DNA from: Mycobacterium attenuatum
GTDB taxonomy: Bacteria; Actinomycetota; Actinomycetes; Mycobacteriales; Mycobacteriaceae
Length of the DNA stretch: 64,000 bases
Assembly (NCBI RefSeq): GCF_900566085.1
Contig: NZ_UPHT01000032.1
Location: forward strand, 1-64,000
Direction of reading: 5' to 3'
Shown: in pieces, positions 38,666 through 47,692 of the stretch
Layout of the letters: the number at the start of each line of letters is the position of its first letter
Numbering within the stretch: the stretch's first letter is position 1
Made by a program: the position numbers and the translations under genes
Notes under the pieces: model-generated
Told to the model about the DNA's origin: nothing
Seen by the model: only the letters and a program-made list of their open reading frames with translations
The model's database searches: none

Positions 38666-39893
38666 AGGCATTGGTTTACGGCGTGCCGCCGGAGCCGTTC
38701 GAGGTCCCCTGCGACGCCAACGCTTTTACGCAGAACCTGTCCCACAGCCCCACCGCGCTGCGGCAACTACCCGAGTCGCGGTTGCTGCGACCGGACTGGG
38801 TGATTACCCGACCGCGGCTGACCGGCGCATCTGCGGGTCTGATTCCAAGCAGATCCTGATGGACTTCGGCGAGCACGACGCCGAACGCGATGGCCGCGTT
38901 CTGCTCCTTCCCGCAAGTCATGGGCCACGAGGTGGTCGCCGAGGTGGTCGAGCTGGGGCCGCAGGCCCGCGGGCTGGACGTGGGTCAGCGGGTGGTGCTC
39001 AATCCGTGGCTCTCCTGCGGGCCACGGGGCATCGAGCCGCGGTGTCCGGCCTGTGCCGGCGGCGACTACGGCCGGTGCTGGAGCTTCGCCGACGGCGACA
39101 TCCAACCGGGAATCCACACCGGGGTGTCGGCCGACGGGACCGGCGGCTACGCCGAGTTGATGCCGGCCCACGACAGCATGCTGTTCGCCGTTCCCGACGC
39201 GGTTCCCGACGAGGCGGCAGTGTTCGCCGACCCCTTCTCGGTGTCGCTGCACGCGATCACCCGCCACCCGCCGCCGCGCTCGGGCCGGGCGCTGGTGTAC
39301 GGGGCCGGCTCGCTCGGGTTGTGCGCGCTGGTCATTGTGCGGGAGCTGTATCCGGACGTGGCGGTGGCCGTCGTCGCCCGGTTCCCGGCACAGGCCGAAC
39401 TCGCCCAACGGTTCGGGGTCGCCAAAGTCCTTGCCCACGAACCACGTTGGCCATCATCGAGGAACTGGTGGCCTGGGGCGGCGGCCGGCTGCGCCAGCCG
39501 CTGCTGGGACTGCCGATAGCCCATCCCGGCGCGGTCGACGTGGTCTACGACAGCGTCGGCAAGCCGGAGACGTTCGAGGTGGGGGTGCGAGTGCTGACCT
39601 CGCGCGGCACGCTGGTCAAGGCCGGTGTACACACGCCCGGGCGGTGGGAGTGGAGCCCGCTGTACTTCAAAGAGCTCAGCTGGGTCGGCTCCAATGCCTT
39701 CGGCATCGAGGAAGTTGGGGGCATCCGCCGCCACGCCATCGCCCACTATCTCGAGTTGGTGGGAGGCGGCCGAGTGGACCTGAGGCCCATGCTCACCCAC
39801 ACCTTTGGGCTGGAGCGGTGGCGGGCGGCCTTCCTCGCGATCGCCGATCAGGGTGCGAGCGGGGCCGTCAAGGTGGCCATCGATCAGCGGTAG
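38662..39893 (+). pseudogene. Zinc-dependent alcohol dehydrogenase, frameshifted
   Basis: A medium-chain dehydrogenase spread over three frames. It begins MKALVYGVPPEPFEVPC, then shifts near 38834 to reach ICGSDSKQILMDFGEHDAE. It shifts again near 38890 into MAAFCSFPQVMGHEVVAEVV, which runs through LNPWLSCGPRG, CPACAGGDYGRC and VYGAGSLGLCAL. A third shift near 39447 leads to TLAIIEELVAWGGGRLRQPL and the C-terminus. All usual zinc-site blocks are still readable, so the damage is recent or partly due to sequencing error. ATG 38662 overlaps the SDR stop. Confidence 0.82.
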
Positions 39894-39902
39894 GGCACCG
39901 GG

Positions 39903-40061
39903 TCACGCCACCGGGGGCGGACCCAGGATCTCGATGCCACACGAACGGGCCAGGTCGGCAAGGGCAGCCGGACCAACACCCCAAGACCACACCGCCCGCT
40001 GAACCTCCGGAGTGAGAACCACCGGGGAGCTTGTCGTGCCGGCGCCGTTGTATTCAGTCAT
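39903..40061 (-). CDS. Small conserved-looking protein (52 aa)
   Basis: The ATG at 40061 overlaps the stop of the upstream methyltransferase in an ATGA, indicating translational coupling. The product begins MTEYNGAGTTSSPVVLTPEV, contains QRAVWSWGVGPAALADLARS and ends CGIEILGPPPVA. It has no membrane segment. I do not recognise the family. It was too short for routine calling, but the tight coupling and protein-like composition support it. Confidence 0.55.
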   Translation of the reverse strand: MTEYNGAGTTSSPVVLTPEVQRAVWSWGVGPAALADLARSCGIEILGPPPVA

Positions 40062-40759
40062 CCCGCCATTGTTGCGCGCGCCGGGCCGTCGGGTCGGGTG
40101 GCGCGGTAGTAGGTGAGACGTCCCATGATGCGATGGCGCTGCATGGCGACCTCGGAGCAGTCGAATCCGGCCGCACCCAGCAGTCGCGGAATCGCGTCGC
40201 CGAGGTTGGCAGCCGCGTGGCGGCTGCGCATGACGAGCCGGGCGGCCAGGCCGTCGCGCGCGGACATGTCGCCGCCGACGTCGACCAGATGCAGCCGGCC
40301 TCCGGGTCGCAGAACACGGAAAACCTCTTTCGCTGCAGTTCTTTTCGCTCCCTCATCCAGGTGGTGCAGCATCGTCGAAGACAGCACCCGGTCGAATTCG
40401 CCATCTGGGTAGGGCAGTTGCTGGGCGTAGCCGCGTTCGAAACTGATGTCGTTGAGGCCCAGCGCCTTTCGGCGCGCACGGGCGAGGGCCAGGGGATCGG
40501 GATCGGACCCAGTCACCGCCACGCGGGGGTGGGATCGTTTGGTCCGAATAGTGAGATTGCCGGTGCCGCAGCCGATTTCCAGGACGTGCTGGCCGTCGGC
40601 GAGTTCGGCCTGCCCGAGGAGAGTGTCGTAGACGCGTCGCATGCCCAATAGCCGGGTGAGCACATCGTAGCCGGGCAGCAGCGCGTCGTGCCCGGCGGCC
40701 GGCAGGTAGTCATGTGGATGATATTTGACCATGGTGTCCATGCTGAACCGTTGTTGCAC
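40058..40759 (-). CDS. UbiE-like class I methyltransferase, paralogue B
   Basis: Up to 233 aa, starting GTG 40759 or ATG 40741 (MDTMVKYHPHDYLPAAGHD). It is closely similar to the methyltransferase at 37145-37825: HVLEIGCGTGNLTIRTK, GSDPDPLALARARRKALGL, RVLSSTMLHHLD, RVLRPGGRLHLVDVGGDM and the ending RLTYYRATR. It is divergent from the AraC gene, which may regulate it. The two copies flank the SDR and dehydrogenase genes. Confidence 0.85.
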   Translation of the reverse strand: MQQRFSMDTMVKYHPHDYLPAAGHDALLPGYDVLTRLLGMRRVYDTLLGQAELADGQHVLEIGCGTGNLTIRTKRSHPRVAVTGSDPDPLALARARRKALGLNDISFERGYAQQLPYPDGEFDRVLSSTMLHHLDEGAKRTAAKEVFRVLRPGGRLHLVDVGGDMSARDGLAARLVMRSRHAAANLGDAIPRLLGAAGFDCSEVAMQRHRIMGRLTYYRATRPDGPARATMAG

Positions 40760-40806
40760 TGAAATGTCGGTCGATCATCGGTGAAAGTAGGACTATCTTC
40801 GGTTCA

Positions 40807-41667
40807 ATGACCGTGCCAACCCGGGTGGTCCGGCAACGCGGCGGCGTGCCCGTCTACCAATATCGGGCGGATCCGGGTGCCCCGCCGGTATCGGTGTTCC
40901 GAGGCGGCGACCGCGGCGACCTCGGCGAACCGGGCCGTCACATCCACGACTTCCCCGCACTGTGGTACGTGCCCGCGGCGGGCGCGGTGTACGTGGCGGC
41001 CGCCGGTGAGGTGATCGACCCCGCTCAGGTAGGCGATGCCGACGACGGGGTCGGGGTGTTCTTCGATCCCGCTGCGCTCGGTGAGGACGGCCGATCGCCG
41101 TGGCCGGCGTGGCGGGCGCACCCGTTGCTGTTCCCGTTCCTGCATGGTCGGCCGGGCGGGCTGCTGCGGCTGCAGGTACCGGTGGCCCGACGGACGTTGT
41201 GGGACGACGCGATCCGGTCGATCGAAACCGAACTGACCGGGCGGCTGGCTGGCTACCGGCAGGCTGCCCTGGCCCATCTCACGCTGCTGCTGATCGATCT
41301 CGCTCGCCTGGCCGACGATGTGGTCGCAGACCTACGCCGCAGCGGTGAACCGTTGCTGGCCGAGGTGTTCGCGGTGATCGACCGCCGGCACGCCGAGCCG
41401 TTGTCGCTACGCGACGTGGCGCGCGAGCTCGGCATGACCCCGGGACACCTGACCACCGTCGTGCGCCGCCGCACCGGACGTACCGTCGGCGAGTGGATCA
41501 TGGAGCGCCGCATGGCCGAGGCTCGCGGCTTGCTGGCCGACACCGATCTTCCGGTCAGCGAGGTTGGCCGGCGGGTGGGGGTGGGTGACCCCGGCTACTT
41601 CAGCAGACTGTTCGGCCGCATCCATGGCGCCTCGCCGCGGCAGTGGCGCGAGCTGGGCCGATTGTGA
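40807..41667 (+). CDS. AraC-family transcriptional regulator
   Basis: A 286-aa regulator. An N-terminal cupin-like sensor domain (HIHDFPALWYVPAAG, VGVFFDPAAL) is followed by a C-terminal double helix-turn-helix: LSLRDVARELGMTPGHLTTV and LPVSEVGRRVGVGDPGYFSR, then LFGRIHGASPRQWRE. The 47-bp divergent gap to methyltransferase B suggests a shared control region. Confidence 0.9.
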   Translation: MTVPTRVVRQRGGVPVYQYRADPGAPPVSVFRGGDRGDLGEPGRHIHDFPALWYVPAAGAVYVAAAGEVIDPAQVGDADDGVGVFFDPAALGEDGRSPWPAWRAHPLLFPFLHGRPGGLLRLQVPVARRTLWDDAIRSIETELTGRLAGYRQAALAHLTLLLIDLARLADDVVADLRRSGEPLLAEVFAVIDRRHAEPLSLRDVARELGMTPGHLTTVVRRRTGRTVGEWIMERRMAEARGLLADTDLPVSEVGRRVGVGDPGYFSRLFGRIHGASPRQWRELGRL

Positions 41668-41719
41668 ATCTCCCGGAGCCTTCGCGGCGTTTCGCGTCGC
41701 ACGGTTCACAGTCGGCGGG

Positions 41720-42394
41720 CTACAACGGATTGGCGCGCAGGTAGCTGTAGACGCCGGCGAAGTTGCGGTTCACCTCCTCGGGGATAGCTACCGGTCCACC
41801 GAGTGCGCCTGCGCCCCAGACGATTTGGGCGGTCCGCTCGACCAGGGCGGTGACGTGCAAGACCTTGTCCGGCCGGGGTCCGACGGCTACCAGGCCGTGG
41901 TTGGCGATCAGGGCCGCGGCGCGGTCTTGCAAAGCCTGCACCGCGTTCCGGCCGACCTCGGGGGTACCGGACACGGCGTATTCGGTGCAGCGCACGTCGC
42001 CGCCGCAGTACACCGCGAACTCGTCGATACAGGCCGGAATCGGCTGATGGGCGACGGCGAACATGGTTGCCCACACCGGATGGCTGTGGATGACGCTGCC
42101 GATGTCGTCGAACGCCCGGTAGCACGCCAGATGCAGGTGCATCTCGGTCGACGGTGAGCGCCCCGGCTTAGCTTGCAGCACAGCGCCTTCCGGGTCGACG
42201 AGGACCAGGTCGTCGAGGACCATCGCGCCGTAGTCGACCGACGACGGCGTGATGACGATGTTGCCGTCGCTGCGCCGGACCGAGATATTGCCCGCCGTTC
42301 CTTCGACCAAGCCGCGGCGCAGCATGTCCTTGGCCGCCGCCAGCACCGCGGCCTCCGGATCGTCCACCGATTTTGCGGATCTCACCGATGTCAT
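41720..42394 (-). CDS. fucA: Class II aldolase, L-fuculose-phosphate aldolase-like
   Basis: A 224-aa zinc aldolase family protein (Rv0727c-like). Zinc-ligand His residues are in MHLHLACYRAF and IGSVIHSHPVWATMF, and the N-terminal phosphate-binding region is VEGTAGNISVRRSDG. The actual sugar phosphate is not certain. Its start overlaps the serA2 stop by 4 bp, and the xylB kinase is divergent, so the three likely form a sugar or hydroxy-acid unit. Confidence 0.85.
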   Translation of the reverse strand: MTSVRSAKSVDDPEAAVLAAAKDMLRRGLVEGTAGNISVRRSDGNIVITPSSVDYGAMVLDDLVLVDPEGAVLQAKPGRSPSTEMHLHLACYRAFDDIGSVIHSHPVWATMFAVAHQPIPACIDEFAVYCGGDVRCTEYAVSGTPEVGRNAVQALQDRAAALIANHGLVAVGPRPDKVLHVTALVERTAQIVWGAGALGGPVAIPEEVNRNFAGVYSYLRANPL

Positions 42395-43389
42395 GAGCCG
42401 AGCACCTCCGGGTTGACGATATGGGTAGGCCGGTTACCGGACAGCAGCGCCTCCAGGTCGTCGGCCACCAGCTGCGCCTGCCGGGCCTCAGTGTTCCACG
42501 TTGCCCCGCCGATGTGCGGCGTGAGCACCACGTTGGGCATGCCCGTCAGCGGATGATCGGCCGGCAGCCATTCGCCGGCGAAGTGGTCCAGGCCGGCTGC
42601 GGCCACCTTGCCGCTGCGCAGGGCGTTTACCAGCGCATCGGTGTCGTGCAGTTGCGCCCGGGCGGTGTTGAGGAAGACGACGCCGTCGCGCATCGCCGCG
42701 AACTGATCGGCGCCGATCATGCCCACAGTTTCGTCGGTGACCGGCGCGTGCAGGGAGATGACGTCGGATTCGGCGAACAGCTCGTCGAGGCCGTGGCGAG
42801 CTTGGTCGTTGTACGGGTCGTGGGCGATGACTCGCAAACCCAGCCCGGCGAGTCGCCATCGCAAGGCGCGGCCCACCGCGCCCAGACCCACCAGTCCCGC
42901 GGTGAGCCCGGCGATTTCCCAGCCGCGGAACCGTTGATAGGGAATCGTGCCGTCTCGAAACACGTTGCCCGAGCGCACCTCTGCATCCGCGGTCAGGACG
43001 TGGCGGGTGACCGCCAGCAGCAGCGCCACCGCCATCTCGGCAACCGCATCCGCATTGCGGGCCGGGGTGTTCAGCACCGGGATGCCGGCCGCGGTGGCGC
43101 CGGGGATGTCGACGTTGTTGGGATCCCCGCGGGTGGCCGCTATGGCAATCAGGGCTCGCGATCTCTGCTCGAACACCGGCCCGCTGACCGAATCCGCTTC
43201 CACCACAACGATATCGGCGGCTTCGGCAGTGATCCGTTCGGCTAGCTGCTTGGCGTCGTAGATGCGCGGCGGGCTCGGGTCTATCCAGGGGTCGTATACG
43301 ACATCGGCCAGGTGCTGCAGTTTGGCCAGTCCCGGTCCTCGCAGCGGGGCCGTTACCAGGGCGCGCGGTCGAGACGTCACGTATGCCAA
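42391..43389 (-). CDS. serA2: D-2-hydroxyacid dehydrogenase (phosphoglycerate dehydrogenase-like)
   Basis: A 332-aa NAD-dependent enzyme. The Rossmann motif is GLVGLGAVGRALRWRLAGLG. Catalytic residues are Arg in NTARAQLHDTDAL, Glu after it, and His in VVLTPHIGGATWNTE. It lacks the C-terminal regulatory domain of the true serine-pathway SerA. Next to an aldolase and a sugar kinase it may act on a sugar-derived hydroxyacid. Confidence 0.88.
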   Translation of the reverse strand: MAYVTSRPRALVTAPLRGPGLAKLQHLADVVYDPWIDPSPPRIYDAKQLAERITAEAADIVVVEADSVSGPVFEQRSRALIAIAATRGDPNNVDIPGATAAGIPVLNTPARNADAVAEMAVALLLAVTRHVLTADAEVRSGNVFRDGTIPYQRFRGWEIAGLTAGLVGLGAVGRALRWRLAGLGLRVIAHDPYNDQARHGLDELFAESDVISLHAPVTDETVGMIGADQFAAMRDGVVFLNTARAQLHDTDALVNALRSGKVAAAGLDHFAGEWLPADHPLTGMPNVVLTPHIGGATWNTEARQAQLVADDLEALLSGNRPTHIVNPEVLGS

Positions 43390-43410
43390 TGCTGGCGTAC
43401 CGTGGCGCCC

Positions 43411-44748
43411 GTGTCACGCGAAGCCGTCACAATGGGCATCGACATCGGCAGCACGGCGGTCAAAGCGGTGGTCGCCGACGAGAACGGCAACGTGACGGCG
43501 CGAGTGCGGATCCCGCATCGACTGCGGGTGCCGGCCTCCGACCGGCTCGAGCACGACGCCGACGAGGCATGGCGGCGGGGCCCGTTGGCAGCCCTGCACC
43601 AACTCGCCCCTGCCGCCGCGAAAGCGGTGGCCGTTTCGGCGATGGTGCCCTCGCTGACCGCAGTCGACTCCGACGGCCGGCCCCTCACCCCGGGGCTGCT
43701 GTACGGCGACAGCAGGGGCCGCGCACCCGGTGCGGCCCAACAGCCCCTGCCGGCAGTGGGTGAAGCCGCCGAATTTCTGCGCTGGACGGCCGCCGAAGCG
43801 CCCGGCGCGGCCGGCTACTGGCCGGCTCCCGCGGTGGCCAACTACGCATTGGCGGGTGCGGCGGTGATCGACTTCGCCACGGCCATCACGGGTCTGCCGC
43901 TTTTCGACGGGTCCGGCTGGAACCCGGCGGCGTGCGCCGACTGCGGGGCCAGCGTGGAGCAGATGCCGCGCGTCGAAACGTTCGGCTCGGCGATCGGTCA
44001 GGTGCACGGGACTGACGCGGTGCTGGGGACCGGCGCCATCGACGCCCTGTGCGAGCAGATCGTGGCGGGTGCCGACCATGACGGCGACGTATTGGTGATG
44101 TGTGGCACCACGCTGATCGTGTGGACGACCATCGCCGAGGCCCGGCAGGTGCCCGGCTTGTGGACCATTCCGCATACCGCGGCCGGCAAGAGTCAGATCG
44201 GCGGAGCCAGCAACGCGGGCGGCTTGTTCCTCGATTGGGTGGATCATCTTGTGGCACAAGCTGATACGGCCAGCGCCGACCCGCGGCGGGTACCGGTCTG
44301 GCAGCCCTACATTCGCGGCGAACGGACACCGTTGCATGATCCCGACCGCCGGGCCTTGCTCCACGGCCTGGATCTCACCCAGGACGCCGCGTCGATACGG
44401 CGGGCCGCCTTGGAGGCATCCGGGTTCGTGGTTCGCCAGCTCATCGAGATGAGCGGGGCGCCGGCCCTGCGTCTGGTCGCGGTCGGCGGCGGCACCCGCG
44501 TCCAGCCGTGGATGCAGGCCATCGCCGAGGCGACCGGCCGGCCGGTGCAGGTGTCGCGCGTGGCCGAGGGAGCTGCGCTCGGCGCCGCTTTCCTCGCGCG
44601 GATGGCGGCCGGTCTGGAATCGACGGTGGCCGACGCCGCCCGCTGGGCTTCGATCGAGCGGACCGTCGAACCCCGTCCGGAGTGGATCGGCCCGACCAAA
44701 GAGCGCTATCACCGGTTCCTGGAGCTCAGCGGATCAAAGTTGGCCTAG
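43411..44748 (+). CDS. xylB: FGGY-family carbohydrate kinase (xylulokinase-like)
   Basis: A 445-aa kinase from GTG 43411 (MSREAVTMGIDIGSTAVKAV), matching the opening I recall for Rv0729. The phosphate-1 motif DIGSTAVKAV, the FGGY-like block YIRGERTPLHDPDRRALLHG and the adenosine motif LVAVGGGTRVQPWMQAIAE are present. The exact pentose/ketose substrate is unknown. It is divergent from serA2-fucA; the start overlaps no other gene. Confidence 0.85.
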   Translation: MSREAVTMGIDIGSTAVKAVVADENGNVTARVRIPHRLRVPASDRLEHDADEAWRRGPLAALHQLAPAAAKAVAVSAMVPSLTAVDSDGRPLTPGLLYGDSRGRAPGAAQQPLPAVGEAAEFLRWTAAEAPGAAGYWPAPAVANYALAGAAVIDFATAITGLPLFDGSGWNPAACADCGASVEQMPRVETFGSAIGQVHGTDAVLGTGAIDALCEQIVAGADHDGDVLVMCGTTLIVWTTIAEARQVPGLWTIPHTAAGKSQIGGASNAGGLFLDWVDHLVAQADTASADPRRVPVWQPYIRGERTPLHDPDRRALLHGLDLTQDAASIRRAALEASGFVVRQLIEMSGAPALRLVAVGGGTRVQPWMQAIAEATGRPVQVSRVAEGAALGAAFLARMAAGLESTVADAARWASIERTVEPRPEWIGPTKERYHRFLELSGSKLA

Positions 44749-44767
44749 CGGTGGCGCGGTACCGGGT

Positions 44768-45454
44768 ATGTCGTTCTACGCTTATGCAATGACAGACCAC
44801 GACCAGACTGCCGTCCGCCGCGAGATCGCAGATGCCTTGCTCGCCGCACTTGAACGTCGGCATGAGGTCGCCGACGCCATCGTCGATGCCGAGAACAAAG
44901 CGGCCGCGGTCGAGGCGATCGTGGCGCTGCTGGGCACCTCCCATGTGGCCGCCGAAGCGGTGATGAGCATGTCTTTCGACCAGCTCACCCAGGACGCGCG
45001 CAACAAGATCCTGGATGAACTCGACGATCTGAACAAACAATTGAGTTTCGCCTCGAAAGATCGTCCGGCCAGCCTTGGCGAGAGTCTGGAACTGCGGCCC
45101 TTCTCCCCAGAGGACGACCGCGACATCTTCGCCGCGCGCACCGAGGAAATGGGCGCCGCCGGCGACGGGTCCGGCGGGCCCGCCGGCAACCTCGACGACG
45201 AGATCAAGGCGGCGCTGCGCCGGGTCGACGACGAGGAGGCCGCCTGGTTTGTCGCGGTCGACGCCGGGGAGAAAGTCGGGATGGTGTTCGGCGAGCTCGT
45301 CCACGGCGAGGTGAACGTCCGGATCTGGGTACACCCCGAGCACCGCAAGAAAGGTTACGGCACAGCGGCTTTGCGCAAGTCGCGCTCCGAAATGGCCTGG
45401 GCGTTCCCGGCGGTGCCCATGGTCGTGCGTGCGCCGGCCGCCCATCCGGCCTAA
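44768..45454 (+). CDS. GNAT-family acetyltransferase-like protein
   Basis: A 228-aa protein (Rv0730-like). The N-terminal ~95 residues are helical (REIADALLAALERRHEVADA, LLGTSHVAAEAVMSMSFDQL). The C-terminal GNAT-like half has AAWFVAVDAGEKVGMVFGEL, VRIWVHPEHRKKGYGTAALR (the acetyl-CoA loop) and a final helix. The substrate is unknown. Confidence 0.82.
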   Translation: MSFYAYAMTDHDQTAVRREIADALLAALERRHEVADAIVDAENKAAAVEAIVALLGTSHVAAEAVMSMSFDQLTQDARNKILDELDDLNKQLSFASKDRPASLGESLELRPFSPEDDRDIFAARTEEMGAAGDGSGGPAGNLDDEIKAALRRVDDEEAAWFVAVDAGEKVGMVFGELVHGEVNVRIWVHPEHRKKGYGTAALRKSRSEMAWAFPAVPMVVRAPAAHPA

Positions 45455-45457
45455 TCG

Positions 45458-46363
45458 TCAGAGGGTGGCGGTGACGGCGACGATGTCGCCGAGCTGCGAC
45501 ATATCGTCGGGGAAGATGCGACCGTAATCGGTGAACAGCTCCCGACGGGGCTGGGTGCCCACCAGCCAGCCGCGGCCGGTCAGATAATCGACGACGTTGC
45601 TGCGCTCGCCGTCGTAGAACAGTCCCGTCAGGTCGATATCGCAACCCAAAGTGGTCCACCGCTGGGTGAACTCCTGGGCCCGCTGGGCCAGCGTCGAACC
45701 GGTGTCCGGGTGGTATTCGGTGGCCAGCCTGCTTCCCGCTGAGCTGAGCTCGGTGATGTTGTCGAACAGGCGGTCCTGGGCTTCAGGTGGAAGATACATC
45801 AGCAAGCCTTCGGCGCTCCAGGCGGTCGGCTGTGTATCGTCAAAGCCGCTGTGGCGCAAGGCGTTCGGCCAGTCGTCGCGAAGGTCGATGCTGACCGTCT
45901 GGCGCTGCGCGGCGGGAACGGCGCCCAGCTGCGACATGGTAGTGCTCTTGAACTCGACGACCGCGGGCTGATCAATTTCGTAGACCACACTGTCGCTCGG
46001 CCAGGGCAACCGGTAAGCCCTGGCGTCGAGGCCGGCGGCCAAGATGACGTATTGCCGAAGACCGTCGCGAGCCGCATCACGGAAAAATTCGTCGAAGAAG
46101 CGGGTGCGCACCGCGATCGACTCCGTGATGAACTGCAATTCGCGCTCGGCTTGGTCGTCGCGGGTTATGTCGCCGTCGACCAGGCGGGTGAAAAAATCGA
46201 GGCCGACCGCGCGCACCAGCGGTGCGGCGAACGAGTCCACGACAATCGGGTCGGCCGCCGTGGACGCCAGCGCGCGGGCGGCGGCGACCATTGTCGCCGT
46301 GGCGCCGACGCTGGAAGCCAAATCCCAGCTGTCGCCGGGGGATCGGGATGAGTCGATTGCCAT
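45458..46363 (-). CDS. TIGR00027-family SAM-dependent methyltransferase
   Basis: A 301-aa protein (Rv0731c-like). ATG 46363 follows GAAGGAT. It shares [59 protein letters not shown] and [17 protein letters not shown] with the copies at 36107 and 46521. It lies convergent with the GNAT gene, only 3 bp apart. Confidence 0.9.
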   Translation of the reverse strand: MAIDSSRSPGDSWDLASSVGATATMVAAARALASTAADPIVVDSFAAPLVRAVGLDFFTRLVDGDITRDDQAERELQFITESIAVRTRFFDEFFRDAARDGLRQYVILAAGLDARAYRLPWPSDSVVYEIDQPAVVEFKSTTMSQLGAVPAAQRQTVSIDLRDDWPNALRHSGFDDTQPTAWSAEGLLMYLPPEAQDRLFDNITELSSAGSRLATEYHPDTGSTLAQRAQEFTQRWTTLGCDIDLTGLFYDGERSNVVDYLTGRGWLVGTQPRRELFTDYGRIFPDDMSQLGDIVAVTATL

Positions 46364-46520
46364 ATCCTTCAATCTCAGAACGTGTCGATGTGGAGAAAAT
46401 TCTCTACAGTCTGCCTCTGGCTCTGACCGTGCGGCGCGGCGCGGTCCGGTGCCGACCTACCCGCTACGCGCGCTGACTGGTTGCGTGTCCACTTCGCATC
46501 CACTTCGCGTCGGCTCCGCC

Positions 46521-47468
46521 TCAGCCGCGTCGTTCGGCCGAGATGTAGACCACCTCGCCGAAGGGAGCATCGTCGCCGTTGACGGGCGGCAGTCCGTGTC
46601 GGGCGAACAGCTCGGTGTCGCTCACGCCGGTGGTTTGCCAACCATGGGCAGCCAGATACGTGCCCGCGTCGGTGCGGCCGTCGAAATACATCAAAGCCGC
46701 CATGTCGAGATCGAAGCCGTGGCGATTCCACCGCTCTTTCTGGCGGTACATGCGCCGTCGCAGCTCTTCCCGGTTGAGATCGCTGACGTCGAGCAGACCT
46801 TCGGTGGCGAACCGGCTGCCCGGTGCGCTGTTGGCGGTCACCTGATCCAGCAGCCGGTCCTGAACCCGTGCCGGCAGGTAGCCCAGCAGCCCTTCGGCTG
46901 TCCAGGCGCTTGGCCGCCCCGGGTCGAAGCCGGCTTCGTGCAACGCCGCCGGCCAGTCATCACGCAAGTCAACGCCGACCGGGCGTCGATCGGCGCTCGG
47001 TCGCACGCCCAGCTCGGCTAGCGTCGCTGTCTTGAACTCGATCACCTGGGGTTGGTCGACCTCGAACACCGTGGTACCGGCCGGCCAGCGCAACCGGTAC
47101 GCGCGGGAATCCAGGCCGGAGGCCAGGATGACTGCCTGGCGGATGCCGGCCCGGGCTGCGTCGGCGAAGAAATCGTCAAAAAAGCGGGTGCGCACGGCCA
47201 TCGCGTCAGCGAAATGCCGAATGCCGTTGGTCGTGTCGTCGTCGAGGTCGCCTGGATCCAGCTCACCACTGGCGAGACGGCTGAAGAAGTCGACGCCCAC
47301 CGCTTTGACGAGCGGCTCGGCGAAGTTGTCGCTGGCAACGGCTCCCGCGCCGGTGACGTCTCGGCAGGCGACCGCACGTGCAGCCGCCACCATGGTGGCC
47401 GTCAAACCCACGCTGGAAGCCAGATCCCAGGTGTCCCCTTCGAAGCGCGCGCTACCCACTTGCGTCAT
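46521..47468 (-). CDS. TIGR00027-family SAM-dependent methyltransferase
   Basis: A 315-aa protein from ATG 47468, which has a GGAGGGTAAAC site; an in-frame extension to 47579 is rejected for that reason. Family blocks are [40 protein letters not shown] and [20 protein letters not shown]. Third copy of the family in the window. Confidence 0.9.
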   Translation of the reverse strand: MTQVGSARFEGDTWDLASSVGLTATMVAAARAVACRDVTGAGAVASDNFAEPLVKAVGVDFFSRLASGELDPGDLDDDTTNGIRHFADAMAVRTRFFDDFFADAARAGIRQAVILASGLDSRAYRLRWPAGTTVFEVDQPQVIEFKTATLAELGVRPSADRRPVGVDLRDDWPAALHEAGFDPGRPSAWTAEGLLGYLPARVQDRLLDQVTANSAPGSRFATEGLLDVSDLNREELRRRMYRQKERWNRHGFDLDMAALMYFDGRTDAGTYLAAHGWQTTGVSDTELFARHGLPPVNGDDAPFGEVVYISAERRG

Positions 47469-47692
47469 CCGTTTACCCTCCGCCGCCGGAACGTTGATAT
47501 TTAGCCAATATAACGAACTATCAAGACTGTACGCCCCCTCCGCCGCCGCCACGGCCACCCTGGCAAGTCCGGCCCGCATCAGCTGTTAATCTCGTAACGG
47601 TTTGACGCGCTGTAGATAATGCGGCCGTACGTCCTGGTCTGCGAGTGTTGGGCGCGTAATGCAGGATGACCCCCCGCTGCGCAGGAGGAAGA
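47469..47692. promoter_or_regulatory. Divergent upstream region of secY
   Basis: A 224-bp gap between the leftward methyltransferase and secY that should hold both promoters. It includes an A/T-richer patch near 47498-47530. No clear -10/-35 pair or leader structure was identified. Confidence 0.3.

Noticed and set aside
38662..39893. Programmed frameshifting in the alcohol dehydrogenase
   Set aside because: Three separate shifts without slippery sequences or stimulatory structures fit mutation or sequencing error better.
47580..47692. Extra N-terminal residues for SecY from ATG 47666
   Set aside because: GTG 47693 has the AGGAGGAA site and gives the conserved LSAFISSL start and normal length.
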